DNA of 16,603 bases from JAGOEF01 sp029564465 (GCA_029564465.1 JAKQPY010000092.1:1-16603); one strand, 5' to 3'; counted from the stretch's first letter, positions 7,056 to 13,563 are shown. Program-made: numbers and translations. The notes: generated by a model not told the origin, from the sequence alone.

Positions 7056-8282
7056 ATGAAAAAATTAGTAGCACGAAAAGAATATATTGATAAGCTATTG
7101 TCGTACAAGGACAAAGATATTATCAAGGTGATAACGGGTTTACGTCGTTCGGGTAAATCAACTTTACTGACAATGTTTCGAGATCGGCTGTTTACAAACG
7201 GCGTGATTCCTGAACAAACGCAATTATACAATTTTGAATTACCTGAAAACTTTCTTGACAAAACATGGGATAAGCTGTATTTTGAAATTAAATCAAAACT
7301 GTTTGCGGATAGAATAAATTATATTTTTCTTGATGAAATTCAGAATATACCTGATTTTGAAAAGTTAGTCGATGGGCTTTATGCAACCGAAAATACAGAC
7401 GTATATATCACAGGCTCTAATGCGAATTTACTATCAAGTGAATTAGCCACCCTGCTAAGTGGCAGGTATATTGAGATTTCAATTTTACCATTCTCTTTCA
7501 GCGAATATTTGGAGTTCAGAGTTATTGATACAAAAAATAAATACCTGAATTACGAGGCATTGTTTTATGATTATGTAAACGAAACTTCGTTGCCAAAAGG
7601 TGCTGAATTAAGGGAGGAGGGTTTTGACAAGATTTACGAATACCTTCAAGCTTTATATTCAACCATTATCGAAAAAGATATCACACAACGGCACCAAATT
7701 AACCACAAGAGCGCGTTTGGAAATGTTGTCAAATTTGTTGCAGCTAATATTGGGAGTCACCTATCGCCAAGTGGGATATCGAAAGCATTGAAAGCAGGTA
7801 ATCAGGAAATTCATCATGCTACTGTTGAGAAATTCATTGATTATTTAGTCGAAAGTTTTGTCTTTTATAGAGTCAATCGCTTCGATATAAAAGGTAAAAA
7901 ACAGCTTGCTACACAAGAAAAGTATTATCTTGTGGATATGGGTTTATTGAATGTGCTTATTGGTAGGGAAAGAATAGCAGACAGGGGACATATACTTGAA
8001 AACATTATTTATCTCGAGCTAATCAGGAGAGGATACAAAGTTTGGACAGGAGCATTGCGTAATGGTGAAATTGATTTTACTGTTAAAAATCGCGATGGAA
8101 ATACAGAGTATTACCAGGTCTCGTGGGAAATTTCAAACACCGAAACTGAAAAGCGGGAATTTACTCCACTTGAAGCTATACATGATAATTATCCGAAATT
8201 TCTTTTAACCACCGAATCGTTTCCACAAAGCAAAGATGGAATAATTCACAAAAATGTATTTCAGTGGCTCCTCGAAAAGTAA
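7056..8282 (+). CDS. AAA-family ATPase with DUF4143 domain
   Basis: The 408-aa protein has an AAA_14-type ATPase core and a C-terminal DUF4143 domain. Walker A is GLRRSGKST at residues 28-36 with K34; Walker B is YIFLDEIQ at 89-96; a sensor-like segment ITGSNANLLSSE is at 118-129, followed by LLSGRYIEISILPFSFSEYL, typical of this family. The C-terminal part carries GEIDF at 337-341 and then YYQVSWEI at 352-359, resembling the degenerate nuclease-like fold at the end of many DUF4143 proteins. The cellular role of the family is not established; such genes are common, scattered and often horizontally moved. Base composition is far lower in G+C than its neighbours (28% in the 60 bp sampled at 7321-7380, against 58% in a glyA sample), which indicates transfer. 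The gene stands alone. The start fits the family's usual N-terminus (MKKLVARKEYIDKLLSYKDK). Confidence 0.92.
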   Translation: MKKLVARKEYIDKLLSYKDKDIIKVITGLRRSGKSTLLTMFRDRLFTNGVIPEQTQLYNFELPENFLDKTWDKLYFEIKSKLFADRINYIFLDEIQNIPDFEKLVDGLYATENTDVYITGSNANLLSSELATLLSGRYIEISILPFSFSEYLEFRVIDTKNKYLNYEALFYDYVNETSLPKGAELREEGFDKIYEYLQALYSTIIEKDITQRHQINHKSAFGNVVKFVAANIGSHLSPSGISKALKAGNQEIHHATVEKFIDYLVESFVFYRVNRFDIKGKKQLATQEKYYLVDMGLLNVLIGRERIADRGHILENIIYLELIRRGYKVWTGALRNGEIDFTVKNRDGNTEYYQVSWEISNTETEKREFTPLEAIHDNYPKFLLTTESFPQSKDGIIHKNVFQWLLEK

Positions 8283-8305
8283 ATCATAGTTGTAACCTAC
8301 TAAAA

Positions 8306-8330
8306 TAAGGACATAGTCAAATTGTCCTTA
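8306..8330. other. Hairpin after the ATPase gene
   Basis: TAAGGACA and TGTCCTTA form a perfect 8-bp inverted repeat with a 9-nt loop, starting 23 bp after the ATPase stop codon. There is no T run on the plus strand, so it may protect the 3' end or stop transcription only weakly. Confidence 0.4.
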
Positions 8331-8478
8331 GAAATGTGCATGGCGATTAGTGGCAAAATTGTTTCCACAGCATAGTTCTTGTTGCTATGGAAGGGATGTA
8401 GTTCACTGTGTGCTAAATTTTATAGGTTAAAGGTACAAAAAAGTTAACAACAAAGTCGGGGGTGAAATAAAATTGGCG

Positions 8479-8583
8479 GTCAATGCCGTTCGCACGCTTG
8501 TCAATGCCGATTGAACGAAGCTCCGAACCAATTGAACGCCCCTCCGAATCGATTGAACAAAGCTCCGAACCAATTGAACACTC
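8479..8583. repeat. Degenerate 21-bp tandem repeat, five units
   Basis: Five units of exactly 21 bp begin at 8479, 8500, 8521, 8542 and 8563. The first two share GTCAATGCCG; the last three share CTCCGAA (C or T) C and ATTGAAC, and the second unit joins the two types. The repeat ends about 78 bp before the glyA -7 element. The period of 21 equals two helical turns of DNA as well as seven codons. Confidence 0.75.
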
Positions 8584-8660
8584 GAAATAGTTGTTTAAAT
8601 CCACCTCAAACCTTTTGCTAAACACATTTTGCAAGGCGCAATTTTCTAAACCAAAAACAT

Positions 8661-8668
8661 TACTTTTG
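8661..8668 (+). promoter_or_regulatory. glyA promoter, -7 element
   Basis: TACTTTTG matches TAnnTTTG and lies 24 bp before the ATG at 8693. No good -33 match is present at the usual distance; the nearest TTTG, at 8628-8631, is 29 bp upstream. This element argues for the ATG at 8693 over the in-frame ATG at 8591, which lies before the promoter. Confidence 0.5.
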
Positions 8669-8692
8669 CAACATGACTTTAAAAAATATGTT

Positions 8693-9973
8693 ATGAAAAG
8701 AGACAATGCGGTTTTCGATATTATCCGTAAAGAACGCGAACGCCAGATGCACGGCATCGAGTTGATTGCATCCGAAAATTTTGTCAGCGAGCAGGTACTC
8801 GAAGCCATGGGCTCAGTGATGACCAACAAATATGCCGAAGGATACCCGGGCAAACGTTACTATGGTGGCTGTCAGTTTGTTGATCAGACCGAGCAGATTG
8901 CCATCGACCGTATCTGCCAGCTCTACGGTGCCGAATATGCCAACGTGCAGCCCCATTCCGGGGCACAGGCCAATGCAGCTGTTTTTCTCGCCTGCCTTAA
9001 CCCCGGCGATACTTTCATGGGCCTCGACCTGGCGCATGGCGGTCACCTTTCGCACGGTTCTCCCGTCAACATTTCGGGATTGCTGTTCAGGGCTGTGGCT
9101 TACGGAGTAAAAGAAGACACCGGCCGTGTAGATTACGATATGATGGAAGAAGTGGCATTGCGCGAACGTCCCAAACTCATCGTGGGTGGTGCTTCGGCCT
9201 ACAGCCGCGAATGGGACTACAAACGTATGCGCGAAATTGCCGATAAAATCGGTGCCCTGCTCATGATCGACATGGCGCATCCTGCCGGACTGATTGCTGC
9301 AGGCTTGCTCGATAACCCCTGCCAATACGCCCACATAGTAACCTCCACCACCCACAAAACATTGCGCGGACCCCGTGGCGGTATTGTGCTTATCGGCAAA
9401 GACTTCGACAATCCATGGGGAAAAGCCACTCCCAAAGGCATCATCAAAAAAATGTCGGAAATCATCAATTCGGCTGTATTCCCGGGAATGCAGGGTGGTC
9501 CGCTCGAACACGTCATTGCTTCTAAGGCAGTGGCCTTTGGCGAAGCCCTCGATCCTTCGTTCCGCGAATACCAGATGCAGGTGAAAACCAACGCTTCCGT
9601 AATGGCCGAATCCTTCATCAAACGCGGTTACAAAGTAATCAGCGGTGGCACCGACAACCACTCCATGCTCATCGACCTGCGCACCAAATTCCCCGATATC
9701 AACGGCAAACAGGTCGAAAATGCCCTCGTACAGGCCGAGATTACGGTAAACAAAAACATGGTTCCCTTCGATCACCGTTCGCCCTTCCAGACCTCCGGTT
9801 TGCGTGTTGGAACTCCGGCCATAACAACCCGGGGGCTTAAAGAAAACAGCATGGATATCATCGTCGAAATGATTGACCACGTAATCAGCAATTTCGAAAA
9901 CACTGAAGTCATCGACGCTACACGGAAAAAAGTGTACGATATGATGCATTCCTATCCCTTATTTGCCTGGTAA
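8693..9973 (+). CDS. glyA: Serine hydroxymethyltransferase
   Basis: GlyA is a cytoplasmic PLP enzyme that converts serine and tetrahydrofolate into glycine and 5,10-methylene-tetrahydrofolate, the main source of one-carbon units. The 426-aa length is usual. Visible motifs: ELIASENFVS and NKYAEGYPGKRYYGG near the N-terminus, QPHSGAQANAAV, GLDLAHGGHLSHG, and the PLP site TSTTHKTLRGPRGG with the Schiff-base lysine at K222. The C-terminal part SGLRVGTPAITTRG is also typical. The start at 8693 (MKRDNAVFDIIRKERERQ) matches the family; an extension to 8591 is rejected because it would contain the promoter. The gene is monocistronic with a strong terminator 18 bp after the stop. SerC, in the same metabolic branch, lies 2.4 kb away on the opposite strand beyond a repeat island. 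Confidence 0.98.
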   Translation: MKRDNAVFDIIRKERERQMHGIELIASENFVSEQVLEAMGSVMTNKYAEGYPGKRYYGGCQFVDQTEQIAIDRICQLYGAEYANVQPHSGAQANAAVFLACLNPGDTFMGLDLAHGGHLSHGSPVNISGLLFRAVAYGVKEDTGRVDYDMMEEVALRERPKLIVGGASAYSREWDYKRMREIADKIGALLMIDMAHPAGLIAAGLLDNPCQYAHIVTSTTHKTLRGPRGGIVLIGKDFDNPWGKATPKGIIKKMSEIINSAVFPGMQGGPLEHVIASKAVAFGEALDPSFREYQMQVKTNASVMAESFIKRGYKVISGGTDNHSMLIDLRTKFPDINGKQVENALVQAEITVNKNMVPFDHRSPFQTSGLRVGTPAITTRGLKENSMDIIVEMIDHVISNFENTEVIDATRKKVYDMMHSYPLFAW

Positions 9974-9991
9974 TAAGTTGTATATCAACCG

Positions 9992-10026
9992 AAAATCCCG
10001 ATTCTCCCGATTCGGGATTTTTTTTT
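9992..10026 (+). terminator. Intrinsic terminator of glyA
   Basis: AAAATCCCGA and TCGGGATTTT form a 10-bp stem around a 10-nt loop, and the T run covers 10018-10026 (nine T). It lies 18 bp after the glyA stop codon. Confidence 0.88.
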
Positions 10027-10043
10027 ACCTGAACTTCAATTCC

Positions 10044-10136
10044 TCCATCACCATCCAAGTCACTCGCAGGGGACTTGGATGTAAGCATGTTTCGAAATTA
10101 CCTTTCGCAAAAATCATCTGCCCATGCTTGGTATTT
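10044..10136. repeat. Interspersed repeat family, copy A
   Basis: A 93-bp copy sharing long blocks with copy B at 10445-10538: CCATCACCATCC, AGTCACTCGCAGGGGAC, TAAGCATGTT and a last block AAAATCATCTGCCCATGCTT followed by GGTATTT. After GGTATTT the two copies diverge completely, marking a sharp right edge. A weaker version (GGATGTAA, then CGCAAAAATC) recurs in the heads of copies C and D. Confidence 0.8.
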
Positions 10137-10148
10137 CACCGAACCGAT

Positions 10149-10211
10149 CACCGAGCCGGTCACCGAGCCGGTCACCGAGCGGAGTCGAGGTGGAGTCGAG
10201 GTGCCCGGTGA
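10149..10211. repeat. 12-bp tandem repeat and GTCGAGGTG repeat
   Basis: CACCGAGCCGGT occurs twice exactly (10149-10160, 10161-10172) and a third time as CACCGAGCGGAG. An 11-bp unit GTCGAGGTGGA follows, with a near copy ending in CC. TCACCG at the left and CGGTGA at the right end are inverted. CACCGAGCGGAGTCGAGGTG is itself an imperfect palindrome similar in style to the GCTGAGCCCGTCGAAG element in copies C and D. Confidence 0.7.
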
Positions 10212-10267
10212 GATGAAACTGAGCCTCAGGAATTGCTGAACCCTAAGCTCTACCTGAACTGGTATTT

Positions 10268-10417
10268 AGCCCGTAGGGCTTCAACATCGATAGAATTGCA
10301 GTTAAAAAGGAATTATTGTCCGTAGGACATTAACCTCAGAATTTTGATGTTGATTCCCCAACGGGAAACACGATTTTATTCGCCTTGTTTTTTTATGATG
10401 TTTATGCCCTACGGGCA
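10268..10417. repeat. Array of four short GC-rich hairpins
   Basis: AGCCC-GTA-GGGCT (10268-10280), TGTCC-GTA-GGACA (10317-10329), TTCCC-CAAC-GGGAA (10354-10367) and TGCCC-TAC-GGGCA (10405-10417) each make a perfect 5-bp stem. They are spaced 37-51 nt apart in a GC-poor background. Stem sequences differ by paired changes while pairing is kept, and three share the loop GTA or its complement TAC. Confidence 0.7.
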
Positions 10418-10444
10418 AAACCGGGAATGGTGACAACGTATTAT

Positions 10445-10538
10445 TCCATCACCATCCGAGTCACTCGCAGGGGACCAGGATATAAGCATGTTCCTTAATG
10501 CCTTACAGCAAAAAATCATCTGCCCATGCTTGGTATTT
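10445..10538. repeat. Interspersed repeat family, copy B
   Basis: A 94-bp direct repeat of copy A, about 400 bp downstream. Its right end overlaps the 3' end of the lipoprotein-like gene by 23 bp and supplies that gene's last six codons and stop. Confidence 0.8.
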
Positions 10539-11193
10539 GAGCCTGCAAACCAACCGATACAAGAAAAGGTTCGTAATTAAAACTTACAACATTCTTGTTT
10601 ACTGGTAGAGAAAGACCGGCCTGTGCCACGAGTTTTACCCTTGGCAGGCCAAACTTAATAGTGAGTGTGGGCTCGAAGAAATATCCCGTGTCATGGGCTT
10701 CATCCTGCCATATATACACCATTACTGTCCGAAAAGAGAAAGAGGTCTGGAAATAGTTGCTCACAAACGACAGCGAAGATTGTACAAATGCCCGGGCCAC
10801 CATATCATGTGCTTCAGACCCAAATATGCCTGATGTCTGCAGCGAGCTTATTCTCCCAATACCTGTTCCTCCATAAGCGTCAATCAGCCCGAATTTGCCC
10901 AGTCTGAGGTAATAGCCTGAACCTGCTTCTACAAAGATATGCTGGTGATAATCGTCACTATTTTCGTTTTTTTCGTTCATAAAACTGCCATTCATCATTA
11001 ATCCCCAGTGTTCAAGGGGTGAGTAAGCCGATTGAATATCAACACCCGAAGTACCTCCATGTACCGATGCATTCAGCGATTTACCGGAATGTATCATCGG
11101 TGAATTAACGACATTGGGGACATAGGCCGGTGCACACGCTTGATAAAATGCAGCAGTCAAAATTGCCAGAAATAAAACGATTTTCATTTTCAT
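10516..11193 (-). CDS. Putative lipoprotein with beta-rich outer-membrane-type body
   Basis: I do not recognise a named family. The 225-aa protein starts best at ATG 11193 (a second ATG is at 11187): MKMKIVLFLAILTAAFYQAC looks like a lipoprotein signal peptide with the modified cysteine at C20, though the residues before it are not a classical lipobox. The body is glycine- and aromatic-rich with alternating strands (GVDIQSAYSPLEHWGLMMNG, FVEAGSGYYLRLGKFGLIDA, FEPTLTIKFGLPRV), as in small Bacteroidota beta-barrel or envelope proteins. A longer frame up to 11298 is open, but its extra 35 residues precede the signal peptide and are unlikely to be translated. The last six residues IPSMGR and the TGA stop lie in repeat copy B, so the original C-terminus has probably been replaced. 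No clear promoter match was found. The gene is isolated in a repeat island. Confidence 0.7.
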   Translation of the reverse strand: MKMKIVLFLAILTAAFYQACAPAYVPNVVNSPMIHSGKSLNASVHGGTSGVDIQSAYSPLEHWGLMMNGSFMNEKNENSDDYHQHIFVEAGSGYYLRLGKFGLIDAYGGTGIGRISSLQTSGIFGSEAHDMVARAFVQSSLSFVSNYFQTSFSFRTVMVYIWQDEAHDTGYFFEPTLTIKFGLPRVKLVAQAGLSLPVNKNVVSFNYEPFLVSVGLQAQIPSMGR

Positions 11194-11332
11194 GGAATTT
11201 GTGTTTAAACGATTTGTACAATTTACACCTATTTTAAAAGATATCGGTAACTTAAAAGGCTTTGATTCTATATTGTACCCATTAATGGGTAAAGGCATTA
11301 AATTTACAACGGGTTAGATTACTTTTGCTCCC

Positions 11333-11589
11333 CCATTCATAGTCACACACAGAGTACCCGGATGTAAACCTATTTCGCAATACCTTGCAGCAAAAATCCG
11401 TAACCCCCAATGGACTCCGGGTGCCGTGCCGGTAACACGGAGTGGGAGGGATGCTTAATCTTAACCACCCGTAAATACCTGTGCTGAGCCCGTCGAAGTA
11501 CAGATTGCTTTGTCCTCGTTCCTCGTCCGCGCAAAGACGGGTGGCATGCGTTATTTGGCTCCGGGTGTCGTGCCGGTAACACGGAGCGG
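11333..11589. repeat. Composite repeat, copy C
   Basis: It consists of a head (11333-11412), one full module (11413-11556) and the first 33 bp of a second module (11557-11589). The module begins with (G/A)CTCCGGGTG and includes GTGCCGGTAACACGGAG, an inverted pair CCACCCGT / ACGGGTGG about 65 bp apart, and CTGTGCTGAGCCCGTCGAAG. The head is almost identical to that of copy D, 660 bp away. Small reading frames inside it are by-products of the repeat. Confidence 0.85.
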
Positions 11590-11742
11590 AAATTTCATAT
11601 CCATCAAAAGTCCAGTTTTATCCGATTTGGATTTTTTGACTGAACTTCCATCTTCACAGTACCTAAAAGCTCACTGTACCCTGTAGGTAACGCGCCGTGG
11701 GCAGGCCCCGACAAAAATGCGAGCCAACCCGGGCGTGAATAG

Positions 11743-11891
11743 CCGTTTAATAGAAAAAACAACAAAGGGCTAGAGAAGCAAACCACCCGAAGACCCGAAC
11801 AAGGTTTGCTTCTCGACGCTTTGTTTTGTCGGCTAATGGAGAAGGGCCTGCGCTGACAAAACACTACTTTGTTAGTTTTTTCATTAAACGG
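11743..11891. repeat. 149-nt foldback element, possible three-way junction
   Basis: The outer stem pairs 11743-11767 with 11867-11891: 24 base pairs, interrupted only by a single bulged A on each side (11752 and 11874). Inside are two hairpins: GAGAAGCAAACC / GGTTTGCTTCTC (11773-11784 with 11803-11814, 12 bp, 18-nt loop) and 11823-11833 with 11852-11862 (11 bp including one G-U, 18-nt loop). There is no room for a transposase. Nearby 11701-11716 can pair in competition with the second hairpin, through GCAGGCCC and CCGACAAAA. It lies between copies C and D. Confidence 0.75.
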
Positions 11892-11931
11892 TTAGAGCGG
11901 GTGGAAGCATATTTTTGTCTTGATTTTTTGG

Positions 11932-11974
11932 TACTTTTTCATCAAGGAAAAAGTATGAAAAGAAAATCTTGATG
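11932..11974. other. Overlapping alternative hairpins
   Basis: TACTTTTTC and GAAAAAGTA (11932-11940, 11947-11955) form a 9-bp stem with a 6-nt loop. CATCAAG (11940-11946) can instead pair with CTTGATG (11968-11974). The two folds exclude each other. I see nothing else between 11892 and 11990. Confidence 0.45.
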
Positions 11975-11990
11975 ATCTTCCTCTTTCCTT

Positions 11991-12322
11991 CCATTCATAG
12001 TCACACACAAAGTACCCGGATGTAAACCTATTTCGCAATACCTTGCAGCAAAAATCGGTAACCCCAATGGGCTCCGGGTGTCGTGCCGGTAACACGGAGC
12101 GGGAGGGATGCATAATCTTAACCACCCGTAAATACAGATTGCTTTGTCCTCGTTCCTCGTCCGCGCAAAGACGGGTGGCATGCGTTAATTGGCTCCGGGT
12201 GTCGTGCCGGTAACACGGAGCGGGAGGGATGCTTAATCTTAACCACCCGTAAATACCTGTGCTGAGCCCGTCGAAGTACAGATTGCTTTGTCCTCGTTCC
12301 TCGTCAGCAAAGACGGGTGGCA
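11991..12322. repeat. Composite repeat, copy D
   Basis: Same head as copy C (11991-12069), followed by two modules: 12070-12190 (121 bp, lacking the 23-bp CTGTGCTGAGCCCGTCGAAG-TAC piece) and 12191-12322 (with that piece, but 2 bp shorter near CTCGTCAGCAAAG). Head and modules are nearly identical to copy C, implying recent duplication or gene conversion. It ends 20 bp before the serC terminator. Confidence 0.85.
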
Positions 12323-12341
12323 GGAGTTGCCCACCCCTTCA

Positions 12342-12372
12342 ATAAAAAAAAGCCGGACTATAGCCGGCTTTT
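12342..12372 (-). terminator. Intrinsic terminator of serC
   Basis: On the minus strand AAAAGCCGG and CCGGCTTTT form a 9-bp stem around a 7-nt loop, followed by a run of T ending in TTTTATT. It begins 20 bp after the serC stop codon and separates the gene from the repeat island. Confidence 0.85.
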
Positions 12373-12392
12373 CAGATGATTATGCAAACGAA

Positions 12393-13466
12393 TTACTTGG
12401 CATGTTCTTTTTCGAAATCTTTCATAGCCTCAACTAAAGCCTTCACATCTTCCATGGTGCAGGCATTATATGTCGAAGCTCGGTATCCACCTACAGAGCG
12501 ATGGCCTTTAATACCAACAATTCCGCGCGCTGAGGCAAACTTCACAAAATCTTCTTCGAGGTGTTTGTATTCGTCTTTCGGAACAAAGCAAATGTTCATG
12601 CGTGAGCGATCTTCCTTATCGACAGTGCCAACAAAAACCTTACTCTTGTCGATGGCATTATACAGGTAATTTGCCCTTTCGTCAGCCAGTTTATTCATGG
12701 CATCGAGTCCGCCCATTTCTTTAATCCAGTACAGGGTTTCGCGCAATGCGAAAATATTAATGCACGGTGGTGTGTTATACATGGAACCACCTTCAATATG
12801 GGTCGAATACTTCAGCATGGTCGGTATCGGTCTGTCAACCACCTTTTGCAGGTATTCATCCTTGATAATCACAAAAGTAACCCCGGCAGGTCCCAGGTTT
12901 TTCTGTGCTCCACCATAAATCATTGCGTACTTCGACACATCAACCTTACGGCTCATAATATCGGAGCTCATATCGGCAATCAGTGGAACATTCACGTCGA
13001 GGTCTTTCAGCAGTTCGGTTCCTTTGATGGTATTGTTGGTGGTAATATGCAGGTAATCAACATCGGCAGGAACGGTATATCCTTTGGGGATATATTTGAA
13101 TTCGCGGTCTTTCGACGATACTTCAACCACTTCGCCCCATAGTTTGGCTTCTTTAACAGCTGCCGTGGCCCAGGTTCCCGTGTTGATATACATAGCCTTG
13201 GTCTTCATGAAATTGTAAGGAATCATGCAAAATTGCAGGCTGGCACCTCCGCCAAGAAACAACACACTGTAACCTTCGGGTATTTCGAGTATTTCTTTAA
13301 ACAGGGCTACCGTATCGGCAAGAATGGCTTCGAAGTCTTTTCCGCGGTGCGAAACTTCCATTATTGATTGTCCTGAATTGCCAAGTTCCAGTACGGCTTT
13401 GGCGGTATTTTCCAATGTACGGTCCGATAATTTGCACGGGCCAGCATTAAAAATGTGTTTTCTCAT
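12393..13466 (-). CDS. serC: Phosphoserine aminotransferase
   Basis: SerC is a PLP-dependent class V aminotransferase that converts 3-phosphohydroxypyruvate and glutamate to O-phosphoserine, and also acts in vitamin B6 synthesis in some bacteria. The 357-aa length is normal. Motifs: FNAGPCKLS at the start, SIMEVSHRGKDF near 34-45, FLGGGASLQF at 70-79, the PLP site IYGGAQKNLGPAGV with lysine K189, then STHIEGGSMYNTPP and the C-terminal GIKGHRSVGGYRASTYNA. The ATG at 13466 has a -7 promoter element 26 bp upstream. A terminator follows the stop, so it is likely a single-gene unit. In many Bacteroidota serA follows serC, whereas here a repeat island lies at that place. The gene looks intact. Confidence 0.97.
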   Translation of the reverse strand: MRKHIFNAGPCKLSDRTLENTAKAVLELGNSGQSIMEVSHRGKDFEAILADTVALFKEILEIPEGYSVLFLGGGASLQFCMIPYNFMKTKAMYINTGTWATAAVKEAKLWGEVVEVSSKDREFKYIPKGYTVPADVDYLHITTNNTIKGTELLKDLDVNVPLIADMSSDIMSRKVDVSKYAMIYGGAQKNLGPAGVTFVIIKDEYLQKVVDRPIPTMLKYSTHIEGGSMYNTPPCINIFALRETLYWIKEMGGLDAMNKLADERANYLYNAIDKSKVFVGTVDKEDRSRMNICFVPKDEYKHLEEDFVKFASARGIVGIKGHRSVGGYRASTYNACTMEDVKALVEAMKDFEKEHAK

Positions 13467-13491
13467 GAGTCTTATTGTTTTAAATTTCAGT

Positions 13492-13519
13492 CAAAATTAT
13501 AAAATACTTGCTACTTCAA
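13492..13519 (-). promoter_or_regulatory. serC promoter
   Basis: On the minus strand TAATTTTG (13492-13499) matches TAnnTTTG, and TTG (13517-13519) lies 17 bp upstream as a possible -33 element. The -7 element ends 25 bp before the serC ATG. Confidence 0.55.
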
Positions 13520-13563
13520 TCATATTTTACAACATAATTGATTTCGACGGCTTTGCTGCCACC

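Larger units (their letters stand above)
8283..8692. other. Intergenic region between ATPase gene and glyA
   Basis: About 410 bp without a credible gene. It holds a hairpin just after the ATPase stop, an unremarkable AT-rich stretch to about 8470, a 21-bp tandem repeat at 8479-8583 and the glyA promoter. A minus-strand reading frame across the repeat (8413-8853) would run antisense into glyA and is not accepted as a gene. Confidence 0.6.

Noticed and set aside
8673..8696. Seven-codon upstream frame overlapping the glyA start as ATGA
   Set aside because: Its ATG lies at the predicted transcript start, so it may not be transcribed or bound by ribosomes; a chance frame is more likely.
8413..8853. 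Minus-strand frame coding for seven-residue repeats (SIGSEL-like)
   Set aside because: The repeats come from the 21-bp DNA repeat, the frame overlaps the glyA start and promoter antisense, and no promoter or plausible N-terminus is seen.
8813..9949. Long open frame (378 codons) on the strand opposite glyA
   Set aside because: It is entirely antisense to a certain gene, its composition follows the glyA codon pattern, and the product shows no recognisable domain.
11743..11891. Foldback as an integron attC site
   Set aside because: It has a long stem with bulged bases as attC sites do, but the RYYYAAC and GTTRRRY core boxes are not present in the right places, and no integrase or gene cassettes are seen.
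11370..12181. Several small minus-strand frames (11370-11582, 11604-11864, 11892-12125, 11942-12181) with VLPARHPE-like peptides
   Set aside because: They are translations of the composite repeats and the foldback; overlapping frames in the same repeat are open by chance and show no signal or domain.
10044..12322. CRISPR array
   Set aside because: The repeats are too long and too few, are partly tandem, and are not separated by unique spacers of constant length; there are no cas genes.
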